NCBI GenBank assembly: GCA_963751595.1
Contig: CAVVVC010000008.1
Coordinates: 62,001-126,000 of the forward strand
Direction of reading: 5' to 3'
From: JAHEGP01 sp963751595
GTDB taxonomy: Bacteria; Pseudomonadota; Gammaproteobacteria; Pseudomonadales; JAHEGP01
DNA: 64,000 nucleotides
Under the pieces are notes generated by a model. That model did not search any database, was not told the DNA's origin, and saw nothing but the letters and a program-made list of their open reading frames with translations. Below, in pieces: positions 32,901 through 41,685 of this stretch (the first letter of the stretch is position 1; the number at the start of each line of letters is the position of its first letter). A program made the position numbers and the translations under genes.

Positions 32901-35677
32901 TTGAAGCTGCCGACTCGCTTGCAAGTGTGCACACTATCATTGAGTCCTGGCGCAGTAATAACGCACTGACAGATGGCGACTGGTTCATCGTTGGTGACTA
33001 CTCTGCGGAGATCGCGAGTAAAGCCCTGGACCTCGAAATCATGCCACTGGCAGAACTGACGCAAGCCTGGTCGCAGGCGGCACAGCGCCTCCACGAAAGT
33101 CAACCGACAGCAGAAATCATCGAGGTTTTCGGCCGCACGCATGCGGAGGCGGAAAGCATGCTCGATAACCTCGCCGCCGATCAGAGTATTGAGAACCTGG
33201 ATCCCGATTTGCTTCAACAGCTGGAAGCGTTAAAGCCTGTTGGCTGTCAGTCCGAGTCTGAAGAACCGCTCCATTCATCGGCCAGCAGCGCTCCGGCCGC
33301 GCCTGACATGCACGTGCAAGATCAACCGATGGATGTCCCAGAGGAAGTCGATGATGAAATGGTGGAAATGTTCATGGAGGAGGCGCGTGACCTGCTCGAG
33401 AACATCGATGAAACCATCCAGCAATGGCAGGAGGATCGTGGTCGGCGTTCCTGCGTTGAGCTATTGCAACGGTTGTTGCACACTCTCAAAGGTGGTGCAC
33501 GCCTCAGCGGGCTGAAGAGCCTCGGCAACCTGAGCCACAATTTCGAGACCCTCCTCACCGTTGCCGACGAGCAGGGTGTGGCATTCGATGATCATTTGTT
33601 TGCGCATGTCCAGCGCTACCAGGATCAAATCGTGGCTATGGTTGAGCAGGTCAGGTCGGGTCAGCCGGTAGCCGACATCGATGAGGATTCTGCCGAAGAC
33701 TTGGCCCTGTTACTGAAACCCGTGGAGATGATCGATCTGCCCGGGGAAGATCAGGCACTGGTTGAACAGGCGCGCGCTGCGGCACGCAGCGCCGAAGTGA
33801 CCCAGGCTCGGGTAGCGCAGGAGGCGGTTAAAATCCCCGCCCAGATGATCGAGCAACTCGTCAACCTGGCCGGTGAAACCAGTATCAACCGTGGCCGGGT
33901 TGAAGAACAGATCAGCGAGGTAATGTTTTCGCTGGCTGAGATGGATGCCACCATCGATCGTATGAAAGAGCAGCTAAGGCGGCTTGACATCGAGACGGAG
34001 CAGCAACTCATTTTTCGCCAGGAACAGGTTGAAAGCCTGGGGCTGGAGGAGTTTGATCCCCTGGAAATGGATCGCTATTCAGTCCTGCAGCAACTGTCGA
34101 GGTCGCTCCAGGAAAGTGCCTCCGATATCAAGGAAGTGAAAGGCAGTATCTTTAACAAGGCCCGCGATATGGAGACCCTGTTGCTGCAGCAATCGCGCAT
34201 CAACACGGATCTTCAGGAGGGCCTCATGCGCTCTCGCATGGTGCCCTTTGCCAGACTGGTGCCACGCTTGCGGCGGATTATTCGCCAGGTAAGCCAGGAG
34301 TTGGGTAAGAACGTCAACCTGGAGCTACTGAACACTGAAGGCGAGATGGATCGGACCATACTCGAGCGCATGGTACCCCCCTTCGAGCACATGCTACGCA
34401 ACGCGGTCGACCATGGCATCGAATCTGAGGAGCAGCGTCGCGAAGCGAAAAAGCCCGTCGCCGGTAATATCACGATAAGCATGGCACGCGAAGCCGGGGA
34501 CGTGGTAATTACACTCGCCGATGATGGCCGCGGGATCAGCCTGGATGCGGTTCGAAGTAAAGCGATAGAGCGCGGAATGATGGCTGCAGATGCGTCGCTG
34601 TCTGATCGCGAAGTGTTGCAATTTATCCTGCAACCGGGCTTTAGTACCGCACAGGCGGTTACCCAGATTTCTGGCCGCGGTGTCGGCCTGGATGTTGTCG
34701 CCAGTGAGATCAAGCAAATCGGTGGCTCGGTGGATATCGAGTCACAGCCTGGCCGCGGAACTCGCTTTGTTATTCGTCTACCCTTCACAGTTTCAGTGAA
34801 CCGGGCGTTAATGGTGCAAAGCTGTGGTGAAACCTATGCCGTGCCCCTCAATAGTATCGAGGGTATTGTTCGGGTAAGCCCGTTCGAGTTGGAGGCTTAC
34901 TACCAGCCGGACGCGCCTCACTTCGAGTATGCGGGGCAGTCTTACAAGTTACGCTACCTCGGTGGCCTTACTCGCAGTAGTGCGAGGCCGGACCTCGAGC
35001 GTGAATCCATGCCGCTACCGGTGATGCTGGTGCGAAGTGGTGAGCACTCGTTCGCCATCCAGGTAGATAAATTGCTGGGAAGCCGTGAAATCGTGGTGAA
35101 AACTTTGGGCCCGCAATTCAGTGCTGTGCAGGGATTATCCGGCGCAACAGTCCTGGGTGATGGTGGTGTGGTAGTCATCCTCGATTTGCATGAGATTATT
35201 CGAACAGACCTCTCGCAGCCACAACTGAACGAGCTGCTGGAGCAAGAGGATCAACCAGAGCAACCGGAGGTTGACCGTAATCTCCTGGTAATGGTGGTCG
35301 ACGACTCGGTGACGGTGCGCAAGGTAACTTCGCGATTCCTTGAGCGCAATAACATGGATGTGTTATTGGCGAAAGATGGCGTTGACGCGATGCAACTGCT
35401 GCAGGATCACAAGCCCGATGTCATGTTGCTTGATATCGAGATGCCGCGCATGGATGGCTTTGAAGTGGCAAGCAGGGTCAAGCACAGCAGTAAACTGAAG
35501 CATCTCCCAATCATCATGATCACGTCGCGATCCGGTGAGAAGCACCGCCAGCGTGCGGAATCGATAGGTGTCGACAAGTATCTCGGTAAGCCCTACCAGG
35601 AAATTGAATTACTGAGCTGTATAAATGAGCTCACCGAGACGGATGTTGATGCTTGCAATCGGGAGCAGATCGCTTAG
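29966..35677 (+). CDS. chpA: Hybrid chemotaxis histidine kinase ChpA
   Basis: 1903 residues. Large CheA-like kinase of the pilus chemosensory system. Three histidine phosphotransfer domains with intact HTLKG motifs lie at His 695, 873 and 1172. The N-terminal 600 residues contain several degenerate Hpt-like helical bundles without the His-x-x-Lys-Gly core, as in Pseudomonas ChpA. A dimerisation helix follows (about 1300-1420). The ATPase N-box HMLRNAVDHGIE is at about 1475, with DDGRGISL and SGRGVGLDVV. A CheW domain spans about 1605-1745 and a C-terminal receiver has DD at 1779-1780 and phospho-Asp 1823. It signals to PilG and PilH. Confidence 0.97.
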   Translation: MAERRDYVALDWISGEIDETLNKACQALESYVKEPGDTSKLKECMNQVSQVQGTLHMVEFHGASLFAHELELLIQSLCEGGVIDGLKAQEAIMAGLLYLPGFLQQVRAARQDLPGILLPRINDMRAIRGAELMSELAFFNPDIALDDTSSGASVEVDQETFDAQLIPVRDLFQKAFVGIVRKRKLKQNLPKLNSICEHLQLLNQGKPRESLWQVGLAIVEGVTEHSIHPNAAIKTLLKEIDGELKRLQQHGLDALQVPVANETLKSFLYYVARSNGDSPRVQEVQSIYHLKQALQQDGQQEQLAVDAAALSSVVDALLEELAAIKDYLDLHGRRADSDNMEINDTLPIIKRVGDTMAVLGFVAPLAIIREQQQILEGIANDTDSDGAEGLLSVAQAIIGVEQELLGYVASSGLNTDAVSEQPHLRGARQTVLREARKDLDPVKDAIIDFVANQWDHAKLENLPARLHELSGSLGIAGMERAARVLEACQCYVWNLLDGKKQPDWPMLEKFADAISGIDYYLERSADDGDADNEDILDIAVASVADLGFAIDELDNMELAQSYPVTQSGDSAGDCATDSESNTGVGPNSAPKRAIEDQQAAADTQRNREQADAGEANEQGVLAAAPDEAEKAAASAIAHRFTELEPIIEEPLDEEIAEIFVEEAAEVLETIQANLPQWQSNPDDEGSLGEIRRAFHTLKGSGRMVGASLLGELAWSIESLLNRLLERSLDVADDHLALVARVTALIPDMVKRFEKTQPVNKAYVDHVMTMAQALLEEETVDGTRLAAIEPQWLATELAVDDVQHGAPAAAEVEQAAVVDDTASQAEEASERAALLEIFEAEAQQHLAAMQDFIVAAEQSKEPVVVSDSLQRALHTLKGCTRMADVDALVCIVTPLEQLVKQMQAARTFVDDETVAVIRDATRLVFIGLQKVRENAACEAFSETESLLQRISQLEATRIPKADKGSDNEPSYLDRVGVFMLEAADSLASVHTIIESWRSNNALTDGDWFIVGDYSAEIASKALDLEIMPLAELTQAWSQAAQRLHESQPTAEIIEVFGRTHAEAESMLDNLAADQSIENLDPDLLQQLEALKPVGCQSESEEPLHSSASSAPAAPDMHVQDQPMDVPEEVDDEMVEMFMEEARDLLENIDETIQQWQEDRGRRSCVELLQRLLHTLKGGARLSGLKSLGNLSHNFETLLTVADEQGVAFDDHLFAHVQRYQDQIVAMVEQVRSGQPVADIDEDSAEDLALLLKPVEMIDLPGEDQALVEQARAAARSAEVTQARVAQEAVKIPAQMIEQLVNLAGETSINRGRVEEQISEVMFSLAEMDATIDRMKEQLRRLDIETEQQLIFRQEQVESLGLEEFDPLEMDRYSVLQQLSRSLQESASDIKEVKGSIFNKARDMETLLLQQSRINTDLQEGLMRSRMVPFARLVPRLRRIIRQVSQELGKNVNLELLNTEGEMDRTILERMVPPFEHMLRNAVDHGIESEEQRREAKKPVAGNITISMAREAGDVVITLADDGRGISLDAVRSKAIERGMMAADASLSDREVLQFILQPGFSTAQAVTQISGRGVGLDVVASEIKQIGGSVDIESQPGRGTRFVIRLPFTVSVNRALMVQSCGETYAVPLNSIEGIVRVSPFELEAYYQPDAPHFEYAGQSYKLRYLGGLTRSSARPDLERESMPLPVMLVRSGEHSFAIQVDKLLGSREIVVKTLGPQFSAVQGLSGATVLGDGGVVVILDLHEIIRTDLSQPQLNELLEQEDQPEQPEVDRNLLVMVVDDSVTVRKVTSRFLERNNMDVLLAKDGVDAMQLLQDHKPDVMLLDIEMPRMDGFEVASRVKHSSKLKHLPIIMITSRSGEKHRQRAESIGVDKYLGKPYQEIELLSCINELTETDVDACNREQIA

Positions 35678-35733
35678 CCCCGTTTGAGGGGCACCAAAGC
35701 GGACTGTTGATACCACTACTAGCGGAATTCACT

Positions 35734-36234
35734 ATGACTCGACATCTGATAGATGTGAATAAGGCGGTTGACCTGATTACCATGCTGTTACCGGTGGCCG
35801 GCAAAAATCTTCTGCTGCCCAATGTTGCCGTCGCCGAAATCATTCAACTGGGTGAACTTGCCAAACCGAGCAATCACGCTGCCGGAATCCTCGGAGCCTG
35901 CTGCTGGCGCGGGACTCGCATTCCGGTGCTTGCGTTTGACATGCTGAACCAGGAACCCTCAAGTGAGGTTGATTTCGGTTTTCATGCCGCGGTGATTAAC
36001 GGGGCGGCTGAGGCGCTGCCCTTTTACGCTATCGCTACCCAGGCACCGCCGAGAATGATGCGGGTTAACCACAAGGAAATCACCGAAAGCGCGGGAGCCA
36101 GCCCCGGTCCGGCAGAGTTGATGATCGTGGATACTTGCGGCGAAACCGCGACGATTCCGGACCTTGAATATATAGAGAAGCAACTGCTGGCAGTATTAGG
36201 CTCACAACAGGCGCCAGTGGCCCAGGCGGGCTAG
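35734..36234 (+). CDS. chpC: CheW-like adaptor ChpC
   Basis: 166 residues from ATG 35734 (MTRHLIDVNKAVDLITMLLP); the frame to 35653 overlaps the chpA end and is rejected. A CheW-like fold with LLLPNVAVAEIIQL and GACCWRGTRIPVLAFDML. In Pseudomonas the chp cluster reads chpA-chpB-chpC; here chpC follows chpA directly after 56 bases. A second adaptor could link other receptors to ChpA. Its stop lies one base from the rsmE stop on the other strand. Confidence 0.85.
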   Translation: MTRHLIDVNKAVDLITMLLPVAGKNLLLPNVAVAEIIQLGELAKPSNHAAGILGACCWRGTRIPVLAFDMLNQEPSSEVDFGFHAAVINGAAEALPFYAIATQAPPRMMRVNHKEITESAGASPGPAELMIVDTCGETATIPDLEYIEKQLLAVLGSQQAPVAQAG

Positions 36235-36235
36235 C

Positions 36236-36964
36236 CTAGAAGTCTCCCCACAGGTATTGTGCCAGAGCCAATGCTGCAACCGGCACGGTTTCTGTACGCA
36301 TCACCCGGGGACCAAGTGCCGCGATTTCGAAACCAGCCGAGACGGCCTGATCCTTCTCGGTCGCTGAAAACCCACCTTCCGGGCCCACCAGCATCCGTAT
36401 ACTGTCATGCTTCGCCGTAGCCCAATGCCGCAGATTCAGTCCCGATCCGTCAAACATTAGCCGCAGACCATCGCCTGGAATCTGCAACCATTGCCCCATA
36501 TCGGTAACTGAATGAATAGCGGGGAGCGTATTGCGACCGCACTGCTCGCAGGCACTGATGGCGATCTGTTGCCAATGCTGTCGCTTTTTTTCCAGCCGGG
36601 GACCATTCAGTCTTACCTCGCAGAATTCCGAGCTCAGGGGTGTAAGTGAAGAAACGCCAAGCTCGGCTGCTTTCTGCACAGCCCAATCCATGCGATCGCC
36701 CTTGGACATGACAAGGCCCAGGTGAAGCTGCAGCGGCGATTCCATGCTGACCCGGGCGCAGCGCTGCACGCGCAGTGTGACGGTGCCACGCTGGTGGCTT
36801 TGAATGACCGCCTCATATTCGCTACCGTCACCGTTGAAGAGGCTTACCGCGTCCCCCGGTTCGCGGCGCAATACCCGGCCCAGATAGTGTCCGCTCTGCC
36901 CCTGCAATTGAATCTCTAATCCAGGTGCCAGGGTGGCATCGGTGTAAAGTCTTGGAACGCGCAT
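36236..36964 (-). CDS. rsmE: 16S rRNA (uridine1498-N3)-methyltransferase
   Basis: 242 residues, SPOUT-fold enzyme that methylates U1498 of 16S rRNA. N-terminal PUA-like domain (about 1-70), then the knotted catalytic domain with LVGPEGGFSATEKD, ALGPRVMRTETV and QCGRNTLPAI. It lies 12 bases after metF on the same strand, so it may be read from the SAM-cycle genes. Confidence 0.95.
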   Translation of the reverse strand: MRVPRLYTDATLAPGLEIQLQGQSGHYLGRVLRREPGDAVSLFNGDGSEYEAVIQSHQRGTVTLRVQRCARVSMESPLQLHLGLVMSKGDRMDWAVQKAAELGVSSLTPLSSEFCEVRLNGPRLEKKRQHWQQIAISACEQCGRNTLPAIHSVTDMGQWLQIPGDGLRLMFDGSGLNLRHWATAKHDSIRMLVGPEGGFSATEKDQAVSAGFEIAALGPRVMRTETVPVAALALAQYLWGDF

Positions 36965-36976
36965 AGTGGGCCCAAT

Positions 36977-37822
36977 TCAGGAAGCGTCTGCTTGCATCCC
37001 CAGATTGGCGCAAATGCCCAGGGTGGGTTCGGATTGGTTCATGGTATAGAAATGCAGGCCCGGTGCGCCGGCTGCCAGCAGCTTCTCGCACAGGCGAGTG
37101 ACCAGCTCAGCGCCAAAGGCCACCAGGTCGCTCTGGTTGCTGCCATAGCTCTCCAGTTGTTTGGCCACCCAGCGTGGGATGCTTGCCCCGCAGCGGGCAG
37201 AGAAGCGGGCAAGGTTCTGATAATTGGTGATGGGCATAATGCCGGGATAGATCGGAGCGGTTATTCCAGCAAGCTGGCAGCGCTCAAGAAACCAGCTGTA
37301 GGCATCAGCATCGTAAAAATATTGTGTCAGAGCGGAATTTGCACCTGCGTCGATCTTTTGCTTGAGGTAGGCGATGTCCTCCTCATAGCTGTTGGCCTCG
37401 GGGTGGACTTCAGGGTAGGCAGCCACCTCAATCTCGAAATGATCGCCGGTATGGCGGCGGATAAAAGCCACCAGCTCATTCGCGTAGACCAATCTCGCCA
37501 TGCCCATGCCTGATGGCATGTCGCCCCGCAGGGCAACGATGCGCTTGATACCGTGCTGGCGATAATCCTCCAGCAATGACAGCACAGAGGTTTCATCGTC
37601 GCCGCCAAAGGAGAGATGGGGAGCAACGTCGTAGCCGTCACCGAGGATCGCCAGTACTGCATTGCGCGTGGTGTCGCGGGTGGACCCGCCGGCTCCGTAG
37701 GTGACCGAGAAAAATGCCGGTTTCAAGCGCCCCAGTGAGCGGCGGGTCTCGCCCAACTTGACCATCCCCGCTTCGGTCTTGGGTGGGAAAAATTCGAAAC
37801 TCAGACGTTTATCGTAACTCAT
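36977..37822 (-). CDS. metF: 5,10-methylenetetrahydrofolate reductase
   Basis: 281 residues from ATG 37822 (MSYDKRLSFEFFPPKTEAG); the 300-residue frame adds a non-conserved leader. FAD-dependent TIM barrel that makes 5-methyl-THF for methionine synthesis. Motifs: FEFFPPKT with the catalytic Glu, VTYGAGGSTRD, RIVALRGDMP and ALTQYFYDADAY. It is separated from ahcY by 231 bases and followed by rsmE. Confidence 0.97.
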   Translation of the reverse strand: MSYDKRLSFEFFPPKTEAGMVKLGETRRSLGRLKPAFFSVTYGAGGSTRDTTRNAVLAILGDGYDVAPHLSFGGDDETSVLSLLEDYRQHGIKRIVALRGDMPSGMGMARLVYANELVAFIRRHTGDHFEIEVAAYPEVHPEANSYEEDIAYLKQKIDAGANSALTQYFYDADAYSWFLERCQLAGITAPIYPGIMPITNYQNLARFSARCGASIPRWVAKQLESYGSNQSDLVAFGAELVTRLCEKLLAAGAPGLHFYTMNQSEPTLGICANLGMQADAS

Positions 37823-38053
37823 GGTCAACCTGTGAATATCGGGCCAACGGCAGCCCTCCATAGCGGGGCGCCGAGGCAAAAATTGAAGTTTGCATTGAAC
37901 GCGCGCGAGCGTTGGGTCAACGTGCCGTTCCCAAGTGGGCTTCTTCCGGGGCTGGCTTCACCAGTGCCGAAAAAACAGAACGAGCATCCAAAACGCCGAG
38001 ATGCCCGTCATGCTTGGGTTGCGCACACTTGCTCGCGAGTTGGATACTGGCCC
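37823..38053 (-). other. 231-base gap between ahcY and metF
   Basis: No gene seen. It contains GC-rich inverted repeats (AACGC...GCGTT at 37898-37913; GCATC...GATGC about 37985-38010 with a T6 stretch farther on). It could hold a metF promoter or an mRNA leader. I compared it by eye with the SAH riboswitch core and did not find the conserved GAGG-GCGYUGC arrangement. Confidence 0.3.
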
Positions 38054-39448
38054 CTAGTAACGATACGACTCAGGTTTGAAGGGGCCGTCTGTTGGAACAC
38101 CGATGTAGTCAGCCTGCTCCGGGGTGAGCTTGGTCAATACCCCGCCGAAGCCCCTGACCATATGGCTGGCGACCTCCTCGTCGAGCTTCTTCGGCAGTAC
38201 TTCGACCCGAATCGCCGCCGGCTTGAGCTCGTCCTCGAGGTGGGCAAAGCTGCGCTCATACAGGTAGATTTGCGCCAGTACCTGATTCGCAAATGAGCCG
38301 TCCATAATTCGCGAGGGGTGCCCGGTAGCATTTCCCAGATTGACCAGGCGACCTTCAGAAAGCAGCAACAGATGGTCTTCTGCGCTATCGCTGCGAAACA
38401 CCCGATGTACCTGTGGCTTGACTTCTTCCCAGCGCCAGTTTTCCCGGGTATACGCGGTATCGATTTCGTTGTCGAAGTGACCGATGTTGCAGACGACCGC
38501 GCCATTTTTCAGTGCCGCCAGCATGTTCTTGTCGCAGACATTGAGGTTGCCCGTTGTCGTGACGACGATGTCGGTCTTGCCCAGCAGTGCGGTATCGACA
38601 CTTTCCTCAGTGCCGTCGTTAACCCCGTTAATGTAAGGGGAAACCAGCTCGAATCCATCCATGCAGGCCTGCATTGCGCAGATAGGGTCTATCTCTGAAA
38701 CGTTGACAATCATCCCTTCCTGGCGCAGTGACTGTGCGGATCCTTTGCCGACATCACCGTAGCCGATAACCAGCGCTTTCTTTCCGGCCAGCAAGTGGTC
38801 CGTGGCGCGCTTGATGGCGTCATTCAGGCTATGGCGACAGCCGTACTTGTTGTCGTTCTTGGATTTGGTGACTGAATCGTTAACATTGATGGCAGGTACT
38901 TTCAGGGAGCCCTGCTTGAGCATCTCATGCAGTCGGTGAACCCCTGTCGTGGTTTCTTCGGTGATGCCGTGCACATGGTCGAGCACTGCAGGGTACTTTT
39001 CATGTAGCATCGCGGTGAGGTCTCCCCCATCGTCCAGCACCATGTTGGCATCCCAGGGCTTGCCATCCTTGAGAATGGTCTGCTCCAGACACCATTCGTA
39101 TTCCTCCTCGGTCTCTCCTTTCCAGGCAAAAACCGGGGTGCCCGCTGCGGCAATTGCGGCAGCGGCATGGTCCTGGGTGGAGAATATGTTACAGGAAGAC
39201 CAGCGCACCTCTGCACCAAGCGACTGCAGGGTTTCTATCAGCACGGCGGTCTGAATGGTCATGTGAATGCAACCCAGGATCTTTGCTCCCTTGAGTGGCT
39301 GCCCGGCACTGTATTTATCGCGTATTGCCATCAGTGCCGGCATTTCGGTTTCTGCGATTTCAATTTCCATTCGACCCCAGGCAGCGAGGTTGATATCCGC
39401 TACTTTGTAGTCGCTGAGTTTGGGTTCAATTTGTGTGGCAGTTGTCAT
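38054..39448 (-). CDS. ahcY: S-adenosylhomocysteine hydrolase
   Basis: 464 residues. Cleaves S-adenosylhomocysteine to adenosine and homocysteine with bound NAD. The NAD site is GYGDVGKGSAQSLR; CHMTIQTAVLIETL-like substrate region reads CIHMTIQTAVLIE; the C-terminus GPFKPESYRY is the family end. A roughly 40-residue bacterial insertion around residues 150-190 explains the length. It is 32 bases downstream of metK in one transcript. Confidence 0.98.
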   Translation of the reverse strand: MTTATQIEPKLSDYKVADINLAAWGRMEIEIAETEMPALMAIRDKYSAGQPLKGAKILGCIHMTIQTAVLIETLQSLGAEVRWSSCNIFSTQDHAAAAIAAAGTPVFAWKGETEEEYEWCLEQTILKDGKPWDANMVLDDGGDLTAMLHEKYPAVLDHVHGITEETTTGVHRLHEMLKQGSLKVPAINVNDSVTKSKNDNKYGCRHSLNDAIKRATDHLLAGKKALVIGYGDVGKGSAQSLRQEGMIVNVSEIDPICAMQACMDGFELVSPYINGVNDGTEESVDTALLGKTDIVVTTTGNLNVCDKNMLAALKNGAVVCNIGHFDNEIDTAYTRENWRWEEVKPQVHRVFRSDSAEDHLLLLSEGRLVNLGNATGHPSRIMDGSFANQVLAQIYLYERSFAHLEDELKPAAIRVEVLPKKLDEEVASHMVRGFGGVLTKLTPEQADYIGVPTDGPFKPESYRY

Positions 39449-39480
39449 GGTTAGTGTTCTCTCTGAATGAATTTTTGGGT

Positions 39481-40635
39481 TTAGAGGGCAGCGCGCAGTG
39501 CGTCGGCCTTGTCTGTCTTTTCCCAGGTGAAGCTGTCGCCGGTGCGGCCGAAATGGCCATAGGCCGCGGTGGGCCGATAAATGGGTCGTTTCAGATCCAG
39601 CATGGCTACCAGGCCCTGAGGTCTGAGCTCGAAGTGCTCGCGCACCAGGTCGACAATCTTGGTGTCGGGTAGCTTACCTGTACCGAAGCTGTTAACCGAA
39701 ATGGAGGTGGGCTCGGCAACACCGATGGCATAGGAAACCTGTATCTCACAGCGATCAGCGAGTCCGGCGGCAACGATATTCTTGGCAACATAACGGCCGG
39801 CGTAGGCCGCAGAACGGTCCACTTTGGAGGGATCTTTACCGGAAAAAGCGCCACCGCCATGACGGGCCATTCCACCATAGGTATCCACGATAATCTTGCG
39901 CCCGGTTAGGCCGCAGTCCCCAACGGGGCCGCCGATGACAAACTGGCCGGTGGGGTTGATATGGTATCGGGTACCGGCATGCAACCATTTGGCCGGCAGG
40001 ACATGCTTGATAACGGTCTCCATGATCGCTTCCTGAATATCCTGCTGGGGGATGTCGGGGTCGTGTTGGGTAGACAGCACCACCGCATCGACGGCCACGG
40101 GCACGCCATTTTCGTACCGCAGGGTAACCTGGCTCTTGGCATCCGGGCGCAGCCAGGGGAGAACGCCATCTTTGCGCAGATGCGCCTGGCGTTCCACCAG
40201 TCGGTGAGAGTAGTAAATGGGTGCTGGCATCAATACATCGGTTTCGTTAGTGGCGTAGCCGAACATCAAACCCTGGTCGCCGGCACCCTGTTCCTTGTTT
40301 TCTCCCTCATCGACGCCCATCGCAATATCGTGGGATTGTTTGCCAATGGCATTCAGTACGGCGCAGCTGGCGCCGTCAAAGCCGACGTCCGAGCTGGTAT
40401 AGCCGATATCAAGGATGACGCCCCGAACGACTTCCTCGAGATCGACATAGGTGTTGGTGGTGACTTCACCGGCGACAATGGCCATCCCTGTTTTGACCAT
40501 GGTTTCGACCGCAACCCGGGCGTTCGGGTCGTCAGCGATGATGGCATCGAGCACGGCGTCGGAGATCTGGTCCGCCATCTTGTCGGGGTGGCCTTCGGAC
40601 ACCGATTCTGAAGTGAAGATACTGTATTCTGACAT
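39481..40635 (-). CDS. metK: S-adenosylmethionine synthetase
   Basis: 384 residues, the normal length. Makes AdoMet from methionine and ATP. Motifs: SVSEGHPDKMADQISDAV with the catalytic His, GAGDQGLMFGYA and GGGAFSGKDPSKVDRSAAYA. It stands between the ArsR-methyltransferase regulator (37 bases upstream) and ahcY. A small inverted repeat TGATT-N3-AATCA is at 40651-40663 in front of it. Confidence 0.98.
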   Translation of the reverse strand: MSEYSIFTSESVSEGHPDKMADQISDAVLDAIIADDPNARVAVETMVKTGMAIVAGEVTTNTYVDLEEVVRGVILDIGYTSSDVGFDGASCAVLNAIGKQSHDIAMGVDEGENKEQGAGDQGLMFGYATNETDVLMPAPIYYSHRLVERQAHLRKDGVLPWLRPDAKSQVTLRYENGVPVAVDAVVLSTQHDPDIPQQDIQEAIMETVIKHVLPAKWLHAGTRYHINPTGQFVIGGPVGDCGLTGRKIIVDTYGGMARHGGGAFSGKDPSKVDRSAAYAGRYVAKNIVAAGLADRCEIQVSYAIGVAEPTSISVNSFGTGKLPDTKIVDLVREHFELRPQGLVAMLDLKRPIYRPTAAYGHFGRTGDSFTWEKTDKADALRAAL

Positions 40636-40672
40636 CTAGGGGTTCCTGTGTGATTGACAATCAAGTTTGGGG

Positions 40673-41668
40673 TTATGGTGTCGAGCGCGTGAACTGCCGC
40701 AACTGGACGCTAAAGCCATTGCGCTGGGCAAAGTAAAGGTGCTGGCCACTGTCCAGGCCCGCGGCCTCGGCCCAGTGGCCGATATCCTCCGGGTCGAATC
40801 CCAGCCAAAGATCCCCGCAGGCTTCCCGGGCCCAGGCCTGGTCGTGGCGACACAATTCCGCCAGGAACAGTGACCCGCCCGGTCGCAGCAGAGCTGCCAT
40901 ATCGGCGATAACATCGGCGGGTGAGGGCGTATGGTGCAGCACCATATTGGCAACGATGCAGTCGGGTTGCAGCCCTGCCTCGCGAGCCGTGAGCGTATCG
41001 CCAAGCAGAAGTTCCACGTTGTCCAGGCCCCGGCAGCATTCCCTAGCCAGGGTTAGCATGGTGTCGGAGATATCGAGACCGGTAACCCGATCAAAGCGCG
41101 TTGATAACTCGCGTAAAAAAGCGCCTTCCCCCGGCCCGATCTCTAGCGAAAAATGTCGGGCTCCCAACCCGGCACCATCGATTAATTCCAGCATCGGGTC
41201 GGCATATTGCCGGTATATGGCGATCAGTTCCTGTTGTGCCTGAAAGCGGCTCGCATTTTCGCGAAAAAACTTCTGCGAGGAAGAAGCCCGCTGCTGGTGT
41301 ACTTCGGTGATGCGGTCTCTCACTTCGGGGCGCAGGGGTAAGCAGTCAACGGCGTCCAGCAGGGTTTGCCAGAGAGCCTGCCAATGGGGAGCGGGTGATT
41401 GGTGATGGCGGCGGTAAAAGACCGAATTGCCCTCGCGTCGGCTGGCAACCAGGTCGACCTGAGCCAATACCTTCAGGTGGTGGCTCATGGCGGGCTGCCG
41501 CATATTAAAGATAGTGCACAATTCCTGAACGCCAAAGCTTTGCTTGTCTAGTGCTCGCAATATCTCCAGGCGCAAGCAATCACCGCTGGCCTTGAGCAGG
41601 CCAGCGAGCTGATCACTCTCCCGGGTTGGAAGATCTTGGGGTGTTTTTACGGGTACAGTAGACGACAT
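40673..41668 (-). CDS. ArsR-family regulator fused to AdoMet-dependent methyltransferase domain (SahR-like candidate)
   Basis: 331 residues from ATG 41668; GTG 41674 two codons upstream is the alternative. The N-terminal winged helix (about residues 15-95) contains GDCLRLEILRALDKQSFGVQ, MRQPAMSHHLKVL and a GNSVFYRR wing, typical of ArsR. A class I methyltransferase domain follows (about 140-300), with FSLEIGPGEGAFLRELS, TGLDISDTMLTLAREC and NMVLHHTPSP. It heads the metK-ahcY operon. ArsR-type SahR regulators of the SAM cycle respond to S-adenosylhomocysteine in proteobacteria, so I infer a SAM/SAH sensor. Catalysis by the methyltransferase domain is unproven. Confidence 0.85.
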   Translation of the reverse strand: MSSTVPVKTPQDLPTRESDQLAGLLKASGDCLRLEILRALDKQSFGVQELCTIFNMRQPAMSHHLKVLAQVDLVASRREGNSVFYRRHHQSPAPHWQALWQTLLDAVDCLPLRPEVRDRITEVHQQRASSSQKFFRENASRFQAQQELIAIYRQYADPMLELIDGAGLGARHFSLEIGPGEGAFLRELSTRFDRVTGLDISDTMLTLARECCRGLDNVELLLGDTLTAREAGLQPDCIVANMVLHHTPSPADVIADMAALLRPGGSLFLAELCRHDQAWAREACGDLWLGFDPEDIGHWAEAAGLDSGQHLYFAQRNGFSVQLRQFTRSTP

Positions 41669-41685
41669 GCGCACAGTGTAGCAGA

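Noticed and set aside
37823..38053. SAH riboswitch between ahcY and metF
   Set aside because: The GC-rich repeats suggested it, but the conserved core sequence and the usual position upstream of ahcY are missing.
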